From: Saccharina japonica
Taxonomy: Eukaryota; Sar; Phaeophyceae; Laminariales; Laminariaceae
DNA: 64,000 bases
Reading direction: 5' to 3'
Assembly (NCBI GenBank): GCA_008828725.1
Contig: MEHQ01004424.1
Coordinates: 129,607 to 193,606 of the forward strand
A program made the translations under genes and the position numbers. Positions 12,300 through 23,260 of the stretch are shown piece after piece. The notes under the pieces are model-generated. The model was not told where the DNA came from. It saw nothing but the letters and a program-made list of their open reading frames with translations, and did no database searches. Each line of letters opens with the position of its first letter. The stretch's first letter is position 1.

Positions 12300-12644
12300 T
12301 AGGCGTGTTGATGGCCTCAAGTCAGAGCTCTCTAGTCAACGGTGGAGCGGAGGACGAATAGGTACCAGCTCTCGGAAGGTAGTTCACGCAAACCAGGCTC
12401 GTATTATGTATATCGTACGGATCCTCACATCAACACCAGCAGGTTGAGAAGGCACGCACAAAATCTCATGAAAGGCCTCCTGCCTTATCAAGTTCCTTCC
12501 AGTCACATGCAAGTATCATCAAGGCATAGAGTTCGCGATAAAGTCAACAGCAAGTAAAGAGACACGGCACCACACACTACACCATGCTCACATCATAATG
12601 CGGTATAATGTCATCATTCTGGAATGCTGCTTTTCTTGTGTTCA
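12300..12644. other. Spacer with no recognised feature
   Basis: This lies between the mariner-like element and the TCTG microsatellite. No gene or known repeat was recognised. Confidence 0.4.
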
Positions 12645-12717
<73 letters not shown>

Positions 12718-12770
12718 TTGTCTGTCTGTCTGTCTGTCTGCCTGTCTGTCTGTCTGCCTGTCTGTCATAA
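12645..12770 (+). repeat. TCTG/CAGA tetranucleotide microsatellite
   Basis: About 30 units of TCTG carry a few single-base interruptions (TTTG, CCTG). Confidence 0.95.
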
Positions 12771-12793
12771 CGACTTCATAAAGTAAACTATCC

Positions 12794-14190
12794 CGCGGGA
12801 AAAGCGAGAACCCACATTAACCCACGGGAACAACCTGCAATTCCCATGGTTTCCAGCGGGAATCCCCGCGGGAATCCCCACAGGCACCCACGGGAAAAGC
12901 AGAGACCAATAGAGACCAACGGCAATAATTTATAGTCCCCGCGGGAAACCGCGAAAGAACGTGGGATTCAGCGGGAGACCGTGGGCATTTTCGCGGGACC
13001 GCGGAAGACCGTGGGTGCCCGTAAGGATTTCCGCAGGAAACTCCGGACGCCCGCGGAAGACCGTGTGTACCCCGTGAAAATTCCCGCGGAAAACCGAAGA
13101 AGACCCTGGGAGACAGTGGGACATCATTGGTGGCCGTGAGGATCCTCGGGAGAAACCGCGGAAGACCGTGGGTGCCCGTGGGGATTTCCCGCGGAAACCG
13201 TGGATGCCTGTGGAGATTCCCGTGGGGGGGCGTGGGGATTCACGCAAAAGGAACAACGCGGGCGTGCGCCCGTGGGGATTCCCGTGAAAACCGTGGATGC
13301 CCATTGGGATTCCCGCGGAGAATCGCGACGACCGTGGGATAGAGCGAAAGACCGTGAGGATTCCAGACGACGGACCGCGGTCAACCGTGGAAGACCGTGG
13401 GTGCTAGTGGGGATTCCTGCGGGATACAGTGTAAAACCGTGGGTCCCCGTGGGGACTACCGCGGGAAACCCCGGATGCCCGCTAAAGACAGTAGGCGCTC
13501 GTGAGGATTATCGTGGGAGCCATCGGAAAACCGCGGAAGACCGTGGGTGCCCGTTGGAATTCACGCAGAGACCCGGTTCAAGCATGGATCAGACCCCTGA
13601 AATCCCACGAGAACCCGCGGAGAACAACTCGTTCCTTGCTGAAGACCCACGGTTCACCATGGACTTTCCACGAGAACCTGCGGCTAAGCAAGGAATTCCT
13701 ACTGAAACCCGCGGGAATTTCCACGAGAACCCACCGTGTCCAACGGTAAGCCCGTGATAAAACAGGGATTTCCCACGGGAACCCGCGAGTCACCTTGGGC
13801 TTTCTACTAGAACCCGTGGTGAACGACGGTGACCCACGGTTAAACAGGGAGTTCGCAAGGGGAATCGCGGTTAACCATGGCCTTCCACCAGAACCCAAGG
13901 TTAAACAGGGAATTAACATGGAAACCCGCGGTAAATCTCAGGGGAACCCGCGGTGACCGGCGTAAAATGGCATGGGAACCCGCGGTGATCCACGGTAAAT
14001 CCACCGTTCACCATGGAATTTGTAGCAGGACCCGCGGGAATTGCCACGGAAACCCGCAGTGGCCCACGATTCATCGTGGACTTCCCACGACACCCCGCGA
14101 TTAAAGAGGGAGTTATGACGGGAACCCGCGGGGACATGGATCATATGCCGGAACTGCCACGGTTTTTGGTCCGGGCGCGGGAACTTGGGG
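12794..14190 (+). repeat. GC-rich degenerate minisatellite with CCGCGGGAA core
   Basis: This tract is built of short units around CCGTGGGTGCCCGTGGGGAT and CCCGCGGGAA, with an irregular period of roughly 30-36 bases. From about 13570 on, the units change to a related form, ACCCGCGGxxAA. Many CCGCGG palindromes occur. Long open frames on both strands here come from the lack of stops in the repeat. The mirror copy is 19711-21107. Confidence 0.85.
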
Positions 14191-14211
14191 CTACGACGAA
14201 GTGGCGTGCCT

Positions 14212-14243
14212 TGGGGTTAGGGTTAGGGTTAGGGTTAGGGTTC
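14212..14243 (+). repeat. Internal TTAGGG telomere-type repeat, left arm
   Basis: Four to five TTAGGG units lie between the minisatellite and repeat R3. Together with the mirrored CCCTAA tract at 19659-19689, the two G-strands point toward each other and toward the palindrome centre. Confidence 0.9.
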
Positions 14244-14279
14244 AGAAAAAAATGAAAGAAAATATGAAAAAAACAAGAA

Positions 14280-14745
14280 CGTTTTTTTCCTACGGAAACG
14301 CCTGACTGGCTGTTAGTTTTTTGTTTTGTTTTTTTCTCCAGATATTTGGTTGTTTTACTTTTTTCAATATTTGGGCACCCCACATTTCTGGCGGAAAAAA
14401 CAAAAACAAAAACCAACGTCAAGGGATTGATAGGAGCTCACAGAACACGTGTGTGTGCAAAAACTCAGGATATATCTCTAAAAAAACGGCGTGGACATTT
14501 GGACCTTTTTGCGGTAAAAGCGCGAATTGTATCATACGTCGTTGCCTCCAACTACTTATTATTCAGTATTGGATCAACCTTAGGCGTTAATGGTTACTTG
14601 ATATTGGTTTTACGCAGTCAGTTCTTCGGATATTTGCACGATAACCACGTACAAACATGGCTTGTCCAGAAAAAAAATGAAAAAAAACGTCCTACGGAAA
14701 CGCCTGACTGACTATCACTGATATTTTTTAAGGTCAGTGGTTGAT
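14280..14745 (+). repeat. Dispersed repeat family R3, left-arm copy
   Basis: Homologous to 21855-22195 outside the palindrome and mirrored at 19156-19621. Shared blocks include AACACGT, GACATTTGGAC-like and CGCAGTCA segments, and a CGGAAACGCCTGACTG end. CCTACGGAAACGCCTGACTG also occurs near 14290. The family is unclassified and has no credible coding frame. Confidence 0.6.
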
Positions 14746-14819
14746 CGTTTTACATTTTCTTCGCCGTTAGCGCCACAGCCCACAGTGTAATAATATAGAC
14801 TTGGAAGGCCGGCAATTGG

Positions 14820-15262
14820 CTTCCATCACAACACCTGCGCTTTCGCTCGATTGCCTTTCTTAGCGTTTTTCCCTGCTTCGTAGCCTAGCAACTCAGAGGT
14901 TGGGGAGTGGGTTTTGTGAGGAGCCGCATCTTCGACTCATTCATTTTCTCGTTCGTGGAACTGATATTTTCCCGAATTTCCCATATTTCTGCATATTATA
15001 CGGCTCATCAGGGTGGGCTAGTGCTATAATATGGGCTCGGAAGGCCGGTAATTACTTCAATATAGGTAATTGTTCCGTTTTCGTGTTACTTGGACGGCAT
15101 TCGTAGTCGGGATCGTTATAAGAATGGAAGGGCAATGATGCCCTCCCCGGCTCTGGGAACATTGAAGCTGCTTCGCTCCTACGCTTGATTCTGTTCTACA
15201 TGAAAATGAGTAACACCAAGGACAGACCTGCAAGGAGATACTCTGTCTCACCCAGTCCTCTA
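14820..15262 (+). repeat. R2 repeat, longest copy (left arm)
   Basis: This is the most complete copy of R2, with partial relatives at 2187-2395 and 3836-4170 and a mirror copy at 18639-19081. No coding sequence or terminal repeats could be fixed, so its class is open. Confidence 0.65.
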
Positions 15263-15828
15263 CATCGACTAGGAAGGAGAGAGAAGAAGGAAGGGCGAAG
15301 ACAATGAAAAAAGGGGTTAAAAAAACAAAACCAGCCCTACCTATTATTACGGGGGGGCATATTAATTAATAGTAAATAAATAAGACGTATAAGGTACACA
15401 CAAAAGCCTACGAGTACATGCTTCCCTATGTGTATGTTTACGAACAATATGATCCTCCTATCTTGGTCCTATATGTACATATTTACTATACGTACTCGTT
15501 CGTAGCCCCCCGTAATTATAGGACCTCAACCAAAAACCGGCTACGAACATATATGTCAGCCTCTTCCGCTGTGTTTATGGCTGGTCCAAACTGTTTGTGG
15601 CATTCGTGGCTGACAACATTTAGGACGTTTGAATTACGTGCCACGTAGCTTGGACCAGCTCGTAGAAGATGTTCACAAGAGGGGGTGGATGGTGTTCTCT
15701 GTGCCACTTCCGCGATGACTGGCACTCACACACGGCGGGCCGCGTACCGAAGCGGCGGGATGTCATTATTGCATCACTCGATCACTCGTGCTCTCGCTTC
15801 AATCGAGGTGGGGTCCGCTTTAGGCTTT

Positions 15829-15931
15829 AGGCACAAACCACTAAATTAGTAAACCCCGTAAAGATTCACTATATATCCGGTGTGGACCTGATGACCTTGA
15901 TAGTAGATCTTTACGGGGGTTTTGTGCTTGG
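15829..15931. repeat. Small foldback sequence (hairpin)
   Basis: GCACAAACC and a CCCCGTAAAGAT block on the left pair with ATCTTTACGGGGG and TTTTGTGC on the right, with an unpaired bulge (AxTAAATTAGTA) in the left strand. This looks like a tiny foldback element. The mirror copy is near 17974-18076. Confidence 0.55.
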
Positions 15932-16398
15932 CGCCCGAAGCCGACCCTCCGACCCGAACCTCTCCCAACCCTATGCCGGTGGTCAGTGCTGGGATGCTGT
16001 GCTTGATGAGACTCTAGGTTGGCTCGGCCGGCGTGGATGCTGAGCTTGGAAAGACTCTATGATAGGGTGACTCGGGATTCTGTGGCGGAAAAGACTCCAA
16101 GTCTCGATTGAGCCGCGTAAAACATACTCTTGACCAGATCAGAGTGCCTACCTGAACCACAGCTGTTGTACGTAGTATAAAGAGGCAGTATTAATACGGG
16201 GGTGCTATCATATCATCCCCTCTATCGGCGTGCATGTACAGCAGAGCAGCAGAGGGTTACGTATCCTGCAGTGTTGCTGTTCTTCGTGCAGCACTTAAAG
16301 CTCTTCTTCTAGACAGCCGTAGTGAGGTGCAACACAACTGCTGTTGTACGAGTATTGCCGTGAAGTGCCGTGGTAGAAACCCAGCAAACGAGAACGAG

Positions 16399-16833
16399 AT
16401 GCCAACAACAACAGCAGTCCACCGATGCGGCGGATTATCCCAGCTGTACACGGTCTTGGTTGTCGCGTGCTTTGTGCAAGCTTCGTCAGCTTCGTTCCTC
16501 CACGCCATCGCGGGTGCACTGGTTGGCGGGGTGTTAGGACGGGTATCCAACAAACCTCGGCAGCATCAGGTGCGCGGAATCGTACAGCATGGCCCTGTGG
16601 TTGCAGCACCGATGAGCCGTGTTGGATGCCCTGCTATTCGCAGATATGAGAGATTCGAATCGCGGAACCGATTTCTTGCTACAGCAGCGGCAGTGAGTGG
16701 ATGGCTCCCACTACTGCTCGTACTGCTAAACTGTTGCATGAGAGATTGGGGTAAAATCTTGCACTCATGTTCTACGAACCCCTGCCGACCCGTTTTTTTT
16801 TTTTTTTTTCTTCGTCAGGTCTTTGTTTTTTAG
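16399..16833 (+). CDS. Candidate small secreted protein, left-arm copy
   Basis: The frame from ATG 16399 encodes a hydrophobic leader (LYTVLVVACFVQASSASF) that reads as a signal peptide with cleavage near ASSAS. A glycine-zipper-like AGALVGGVLGRV follows, then a basic stretch. I do not recognise a family. The end is uncertain: the frame runs into a poly-Phe tail encoded by a T-run, and a GTGAGT donor inside it could end an exon earlier. A TATA-like GTATAAAG lies near 16176. The same frame is present in the right arm and, truncated, in the third copy. It could also be a chance frame. Confidence 0.3.
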   Translation: MPTTTAVHRCGGLSQLYTVLVVACFVQASSASFLHAIAGALVGGVLGRVSNKPRQHQVRGIVQHGPVVAAPMSRVGCPAIRRYERFESRNRFLATAAAVSGWLPLLLVLLNCCMRDWGKILHSCSTNPCRPVFFFFFLRQVFVF

Positions 16834-16857
16834 TTGGAGTTGGATTTTGGGCCTTAA

Positions 16858-17047
16858 GGGCCCGTTTTAACGAAGAAGAAAAAAAATCAATTTAGAAAAA
16901 ATCAAAATCAAATCCGCTTTTCATTGGTCAACACACGCACCAGCACCAAAGATTAGGATCTTGGGGTATAATGTTTGGTGCTGGTGCGTGTGTTGACCAA
17001 TTAAAAACTCTAAATTGATTTTTTTTCTTCTTCGTTAAAACGGGCCC
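16858..17047. mobile_element. GGGCCC-ended MITE at the palindrome axis (PIF/Harbinger-like family)
   Basis: The ends GGGCCCGTTTTAACGAAG are inverted repeats. The interior has a long imperfect hairpin built from TTGGTCAACACACGCACCAG and its complement around ATTAGGATCTTGGGGTATAAT. Relatives lie at 21623-21792, 55295-56123 and 59632-59843. Outside ends elsewhere show 3-bp TTA/TAA duplications, as in PIF/Harbinger elements. Here the flanks are TAA and its complement, as expected at the axis of an inverted repeat. No transposase is encoded. Confidence 0.75.
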
Positions 17048-17071
17048 TTAAGGCCCAAAATCCAACTCCAA

Positions 17072-17506
17072 CTAAAAAACAAAGACCTGACGAAGAAAAA
17101 AAAAAAAAAAAACGGGTCGGCAGGGGTTCGTAGAACATGAGTGCAAGATTTTACCCCAATCTCTCATGCAACAGTTTAGCAGTACGAGCAGTAGTGGGAG
17201 CCATCCACTCACTGCCGCTGCTGTAGCAAGAAATCGGTTCCGCGATTCGAATCTCTCATATCTGCGAATAGCAGGGCATCCAACACGGCTCATCGGTGCT
17301 GCAACCACAGGGCCATGCTGTACGATTCCGCGCACCTGATGCTGCCGAGGTTTGTTGGATACCCGTCCTAACACCCCGCCAACCAGTGCACCCGCGATGG
17401 CGTGGAGGAACGAAGCTGACGAAGCTTGCACAAAGCACGCGACAACCAAGACCGTGTACAGCTGGGATAATCCGCCGCATCGGTGGACTGCTGTTGTTGT
17501 TGGCAT
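17072..17506 (-). CDS. Candidate small secreted protein, right-arm copy
   Basis: This is the mirror image of 16399-16833 with an identical predicted product. It carries the same doubts about its 3' end and about whether it is a gene. Confidence 0.3.
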   Translation of the reverse strand: MPTTTAVHRCGGLSQLYTVLVVACFVQASSASFLHAIAGALVGGVLGRVSNKPRQHQVRGIVQHGPVVAAPMSRVGCPAIRRYERFESRNRFLATAAAVSGWLPLLLVLLNCCMRDWGKILHSCSTNPCRPVFFFFFLRQVFVF

Positions 17507-17973
17507 CTCGTTCTCGTTTGCTGGGTTTCTACCACGGCACTTCACGGCAATACTCGTACAACAGCAGTTGTGTTGCACCTCACTACGGCTGTCTAGAAGA
17601 AGAGCTTTAAGTGCTGCACGAAGAACAGCAACACTGCAGGATACGTAACCCTCTGCTGCTCTGCTGTACATGCACGCCGATAGAGGGGATGATATGATAG
17701 CACCCCCGTATTAATACTGCCTCTTTATACTACGTACAACAGCTGTGGTTCAGGTAGGCACTCTGATCTGGTCAAGAGTATGTTTTACGCGGCTCAATCG
17801 AGACTTGGAGTCTTTTCCGCCACAGAATCCCGAGTCACCCTATCATAGAGTCTTTCCAAGCTCAGCATCCACGCCGGCCGAGCCAACCTAGAGTCTCATC
17901 AAGCACAGCATCCCAGCACTGACCACCGGCATAGGGTTGGGAGAGGTTCGGGTCGGAGGGTCGGCTTCGGGCG

Positions 17974-18076
17974 CCAAGCACAAAACCCCCGTAAAGATCT
18001 ACTATCAAGGTCATCAGGTCCACACCGGATATATAGTGAATCTTTACGGGGTTTACTAATTTAGTGGTTTGTGCCT
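17974..18076. repeat. Small foldback sequence, right-arm copy
   Basis: Mirror image of the hairpin at 15829-15931. Confidence 0.5.
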
Positions 18077-18638
18077 AAAGCCTAAAGCGGACCCCACCTC
18101 GATTGAAGCGAGAGCACGAGTGATCGAGTGATGCAATAATGACATCCCGCCGCTTCGGTACGCGGCCCGCCGTGTGTGAGTGCCAGTCATCGCGGAAGTG
18201 GCACAGAGAACACCATCCACCCCCTCTTGTGAACATCTTCTACGAGCTGGTCCAAGCTACGTGGCACGTAATTCAAACGTCCTAAATGTTGTCAGCCACG
18301 AATGCCACAAACAGTTTGGACCAGCCATAAACACAGCGGAAGAGGCTGACATATATGTTCGTAGCCGGTTTTTGGTTGAGGTCCTATAATTACGGGGGGC
18401 TACGAGTACGTATAGTAAATATGTACATATAGGACCAAGATAGGAGGATCATATTGTTCGTAAACATACACATAGGGAAGCATGTACTCGTAGGCTTTTG
18501 TGTGTACCTTATACGTCTTATTTATTTACTATTAATTAATATGCCCCCCCGTAATAATAGGTAGGGCTGGTTTTGTTTTTTTAACCCCTTTTTTCATTGT
18601 CTTCGCCCTTCCTTCTTCTCTCTCCTTCCTAGTCGATG

Positions 18639-19081
18639 TAGAGGACTGGGTGAGACAGAGTATCTCCTTGCAGGTCTGTCCTTGGTGTTACTCATTTTCA
18701 TGTAGAACAGAATCAAGCGTAGGAGCGAAGCAGCTTCAATGTTCCCAGAGCCGGGGAGGGCATCATTGCCCTTCCATTCTTATAACGATCCCGACTACGA
18801 ATGCCGTCCAAGTAACACGAAAACGGAACAATTACCTATATTGAAGTAATTACCGGCCTTCCGAGCCCATATTATAGCACTAGCCCACCCTGATGAGCCG
18901 TATAATATGCAGAAATATGGGAAATTCGGGAAAATATCAGTTCCACGAACGAGAAAATGAATGAGTCGAAGATGCGGCTCCTCACAAAACCCACTCCCCA
19001 ACCTCTGAGTTGCTAGGCTACGAAGCAGGGAAAAACGCTAAGAAAGGCAATCGAGCGAAAGCGCAGGTGTTGTGATGGAAG
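18639..19081 (-). repeat. R2 repeat, right-arm copy
   Basis: Mirror image of 14820-15262. Confidence 0.65.
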
Positions 19082-19155
19082 CCAATTGCCGGCCTTCCAA
19101 GTCTATATTATTACACTGTGGGCTGTGGCGCTAACGGCGAAGAAAATGTAAAACG

Positions 19156-19621
19156 ATCAACCACTGACCTTAAAAAATATCAGTGATAGTCAGTCAGGCG
19201 TTTCCGTAGGACGTTTTTTTTCATTTTTTTTCTGGACAAGCCATGTTTGTACGTGGTTATCGTGCAAATATCCGAAGAACTGACTGCGTAAAACCAATAT
19301 CAAGTAACCATTAACGCCTAAGGTTGATCCAATACTGAATAATAAGTAGTTGGAGGCAACGACGTATGATACAATTCGCGCTTTTACCGCAAAAAGGTCC
19401 AAATGTCCACGCCGTTTTTTTAGAGATATATCCTGAGTTTTTGCACACACACGTGTTCTGTGAGCTCCTATCAATCCCTTGACGTTGGTTTTTGTTTTTG
19501 TTTTTTCCGCCAGAAATGTGGGGTGCCCAAATATTGAAAAAAGTAAAACAACCAAATATCTGGAGAAAAAAACAAAACAAAAAACTAACAGCCAGTCAGG
19601 CGTTTCCGTAGGAAAAAAACG
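19156..19621 (-). repeat. R3 repeat, right-arm copy
   Basis: Mirror image of 14280-14745. Confidence 0.6.
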
Positions 19622-19658
19622 TTCTTGTTTTTTTCATATTTTCTTTCATTTTTTTCTG

Positions 19659-19689
19659 AACCCTAACCCTAACCCTAACCCTAACCCCA
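19659..19689 (-). repeat. Internal CCCTAA telomere-type repeat, right arm
   Basis: Mirror image of the TTAGGG tract at 14212-14243. Confidence 0.9.
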
Positions 19690-19710
19690 AGGCACGCCAC
19701 TTCGTCGTAG

Positions 19711-21107
19711 CCCCAAGTTCCCGCGCCCGGACCAAAAACCGTGGCAGTTCCGGCATATGATCCATGTCCCCGCGGGTTCCCGTCATAACTCCCTCTTTAA
19801 TCGCGGGGTGTCGTGGGAAGTCCACGATGAATCGTGGGCCACTGCGGGTTTCCGTGGCAATTCCCGCGGGTCCTGCTACAAATTCCATGGTGAACGGTGG
19901 ATTTACCGTGGATCACCGCGGGTTCCCATGCCATTTTACGCCGGTCACCGCGGGTTCCCCTGAGATTTACCGCGGGTTTCCATGTTAATTCCCTGTTTAA
20001 CCTTGGGTTCTGGTGGAAGGCCATGGTTAACCGCGATTCCCCTTGCGAACTCCCTGTTTAACCGTGGGTCACCGTCGTTCACCACGGGTTCTAGTAGAAA
20101 GCCCAAGGTGACTCGCGGGTTCCCGTGGGAAATCCCTGTTTTATCACGGGCTTACCGTTGGACACGGTGGGTTCTCGTGGAAATTCCCGCGGGTTTCAGT
20201 AGGAATTCCTTGCTTAGCCGCAGGTTCTCGTGGAAAGTCCATGGTGAACCGTGGGTCTTCAGCAAGGAACGAGTTGTTCTCCGCGGGTTCTCGTGGGATT
20301 TCAGGGGTCTGATCCATGCTTGAACCGGGTCTCTGCGTGAATTCCAACGGGCACCCACGGTCTTCCGCGGTTTTCCGATGGCTCCCACGATAATCCTCAC
20401 GAGCGCCTACTGTCTTTAGCGGGCATCCGGGGTTTCCCGCGGTAGTCCCCACGGGGACCCACGGTTTTACACTGTATCCCGCAGGAATCCCCACTAGCAC
20501 CCACGGTCTTCCACGGTTGACCGCGGTCCGTCGTCTGGAATCCTCACGGTCTTTCGCTCTATCCCACGGTCGTCGCGATTCTCCGCGGGAATCCCAATGG
20601 GCATCCACGGTTTTCACGGGAATCCCCACGGGCGCACGCCCGCGTTGTTCCTTTTGCGTGAATCCCCACGCCCCCCCACGGGAATCTCCACAGGCATCCA
20701 CGGTTTCCGCGGGAAATCCCCACGGGCACCCACGGTCTTCCGCGGTTTCTCCCGAGGATCCTCACGGCCACCAATGATGTCCCACTGTCTCCCAGGGTCT
20801 TCTTCGGTTTTCCGCGGGAATTTTCACGGGGTACACACGGTCTTCCGCGGGCGTCCGGAGTTTCCTGCGGAAATCCTTACGGGCACCCACGGTCTTCCGC
20901 GGTCCCGCGAAAATGCCCACGGTCTCCCGCTGAATCCCACGTTCTTTCGCGGTTTCCCGCGGGGACTATAAATTATTGCCGTTGGTCTCTATTGGTCTCT
21001 GCTTTTCCCGTGGGTGCCTGTGGGGATTCCCGCGGGGATTCCCGCTGGAAACCATGGGAATTGCAGGTTGTTCCCGTGGGTTAATGTGGGTTCTCGCTTT
21101 TCCCGCG
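19711..21107 (-). repeat. GC-rich minisatellite, right-arm copy
   Basis: Mirror image of 12794-14190. It ends abruptly at the junction with the third partial arm copy. Confidence 0.85.
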
Positions 21108-21621
21108 TCTAAATTGATTTTTTTTCTTCTTCGTTAAAACGGGCCCTTAAGGCCCAAAATCCAACTCCAACTAAAAAACAAAGACCTGACGAAGAAAAAA
21201 AAAAAAAAAAACGGGTCGGCAGGGGTTCGTAGAACATGAGTGCAAGATTTTACCCCAATCTCTCATGCAACAGTTTAGCAGTACGAGCAGTAGTGGGAGC
21301 CATCCACTCACTGCCGCTGCTGTAGCAAGAAATCGGTTCCGCGATTCGAATCTCTCATATCTGCGAATAGCAGGGCATCCAACACGGCTCATCGGTGCTG
21401 CAACCACAGGGCCATGCTGTACGATTCCGCGCACCTGATGCTGCCGAGGTTTGTTGGATACCCGTCCTAACACCCCGCCAACCAGTGCACCCGCGATGGC
21501 GTGGAGGAACGAAGCTGACGAAGCTTGCACAAAGCACGCGACAACCAAGACCGTGTACAGCTGGGATAATCCGCCGCATCGGTGGACTGCTGTTGTTGTT
21601 GGCATCTCGTTCTCGTTTGCT
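21108..21621 (-). repeat. Third, partial arm copy (direct repeat of 17009-17522)
   Basis: 514 bases repeat the start of the right arm in the same orientation, beginning inside the MITE end (TCTAAATTGATTTTT). They carry a truncated copy of the candidate secreted-protein frame. The copy stops at the ambiguous base 21622. Confidence 0.9.
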
Positions 21622-21622
21622 N
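21622..21622. other. Ambiguous base N, probable assembly join
   Basis: This is the only N in the window. It lies exactly where the third arm copy ends and MITE interior sequence begins, so it probably marks a join or gap of unknown true length. Confidence 0.9.
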
Positions 21623-21792
21623 AAAAATAAAATTCAAATCCGCTTTTCATTGGTCAACACACGCACCAGCACCAAAGATTAGGATCTTGGGGTATAATGT
21701 TTGGTGCTGGTGCGTGTGTTGACCAATGAAAAGCGAATTTGAATTTTATTTTTTCCAAATTGAATTTAGTTTATGCTCGTTAATTCGGGCCC
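21623..21792. mobile_element. GGGCCC-ended MITE, copy truncated at the N
   Basis: Same hairpin interior as the copy at the palindrome axis. The right end is intact (GGGCCC followed by TAA). The left end is lost at the assembly join. Confidence 0.7.
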
Positions 21793-21854
21793 TAAGAAAC
21801 GCCAAATTCCCGACGAAAAAAAAAAAGAACTATAACAACAACAACAACACCGTT

Positions 21855-22195
21855 GGTCAAGACCTCGGCAGGGGCTCAAAGAACACGTATGATACGAGTA
21901 TGCAAAAAATCAGGACCTATCTCTAAAAATCGGTGTGAACATTCGGGCTTTTGTGCGGAAAACACGGGTATTTTGCAGTTGCCTGATAAGTACTTATTTT
22001 CAGTATAGGATCAGCTTTGGGCGTTAAAAATGACTTGATTTTGGCCCTACGCAGTCAAACCTTCGAATACTCGCTATTATATTTTGTTTACAGACCTGAA
22101 GTACCTGGAACCGGCTCGTTCAGAAAAAATGAAGAAAAAGACGACTTTTCGTAGGGAAACGCCTGACTGTTTCTGGCCTCGGTCGGTCGGGAAAC
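21855..22195 (+). repeat. R3 repeat, diverged copy
   Basis: Similar along its length to 14430-14745 but with many substitutions, so it is an older copy than the arms. Confidence 0.55.
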
Positions 22196-22724
22196 ATTTT
22201 TGCCGCTAGCGCCAGCCCTAGGACCCCCAACTGAAAAATTGACTATGTCACCCTCTTCCACTGTGATGGCGGTCAGTATGATACCGAATGTGTGACATTC
22301 GAGTAGATATTGCAACCGGCACTCATTCGTGTCTTGACAAAAGTTGGAGGGTTCAACTTGCACCAGCTCGTATTCGTAATACATTCGACACATGCGACCA
22401 GCAGTAAACCGAACGACTCGTGAGAAACGTTACGGATTTACACAGCAGAGTAATTTACGATTACCGGTATGATTAGATACCAGGTGCCTGGTACAGAGTA
22501 CACCAGGTATGGATGCCCGTTGCTTCTGTTGCTCCTCAAATTTTAGATGGAGGCGGAAGCATCATCATCGTATCAGTCACACTTCTTATTTTACATGCTC
22601 CGAGTACGTCCGAGTATACTCGAGTACTCGCAGTAGATGAGCAGTCAACCCTGAAATGCTGCCAGTACTCGCAGTACCGCCTATCGTTCCCCGAAAAAAA
22701 TAGTTACACCTCACTGCTGGGAGC
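22196..22724. other. Spacer with no recognised feature
   Basis: No gene or known repeat was recognised between the R3 copy and the TACC minisatellite. Confidence 0.35.
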
Positions 22725-23260
22725 ATCTGTAGGTATGTTAGGTAAGGTATACCTATACCCGGGTAAGTTTTTGAGGTCGTACCTAACGTACCTACCAGGT
22801 AAAACTTAGGTAAGGTATTGACGGTCGTACCTAACGTACCTATCACTTAGGTATGATATAGAAATCCGTACCTTACACTCAGGTAAGGTATTGAGGTCGT
22901 CCCCAGGCTGGTACCTAAACCCGGGTATTTCGTCGATGGATATACCCGATACCCGGGTAAGTATTGAGCGGTGTACCTATCGTACCTAAAACTTAGGTAA
23001 GGTATCGAGTTCCGCACCTAACGTACCTAACACTTAGGTTAAAGGTATCGGGGTCCGTACCTAACGTACCTAACACTTAGGTAAGGTATTGAGGTCCCCG
23101 AACTCGTACCTATACCCGGTTGCTTTTGTCGACGGGTATACCCGATAGCCGGGTGTTAGTAATGATGGCCGTACCTGACGTACTTGAGTTTTAGGTAAGG
23201 CTTATTAGGCCTTACCCAAGTGCGGGTGGGCGTACGTACCCGGGTAAATACCCGGGTTCA
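22725..23260 (+). repeat. TACCTAACGTACC minisatellite, block 1
   Basis: Degenerate tandem units of about 41-45 bases contain GTACCTAACGTACCTAA, CACTTAGGTAAGGTATxGAGG and the palindrome TACCCGGGTA. Block 2 is at 23880-24320, and a fragment lies in intron 8 of decarboxylase copy 2 near 31320-31395. It encodes nothing recognisable. Confidence 0.8.

Larger units (their letters stand above)
12794..16896 (+). repeat. Left arm of large inverted repeat
   Basis: This 4103-bp arm is repeated in inverted orientation at 17009-21107 (4099 bp). Positions pair so that x+y is 33901 in the outer part and 33905 in the inner part. All compared blocks are identical except a 4-bp indel near 15497-15504 (right-arm equivalent near 18400). 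The arm holds, from outside in, a GC-rich minisatellite, an internal TTAGGG tract, repeats R3 and R2, a foldback sequence and a short reading frame. It ends inside a GGGCCC-ended MITE. Confidence 0.95.
17009..21107 (-). repeat. Right arm of large inverted repeat
   Basis: This is the inverted partner of 12794-16896. The outer junction is sharp: at 21107 the match to the left arm stops. What follows is not new sequence but a direct repeat of the start of this same arm (21108 onward matches 17009 onward). Confidence 0.95.

Noticed and set aside
13200-13757. Long open frame in the left arm (and its mirror)
   Set aside because: It runs through the CCGCGGG minisatellite, where stops are absent in several frames. 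The product is a degenerate Gly/Arg/Pro repeat.
14212-14243. True telomere
   Set aside because: Only four or five units, with long non-telomeric DNA on both sides.
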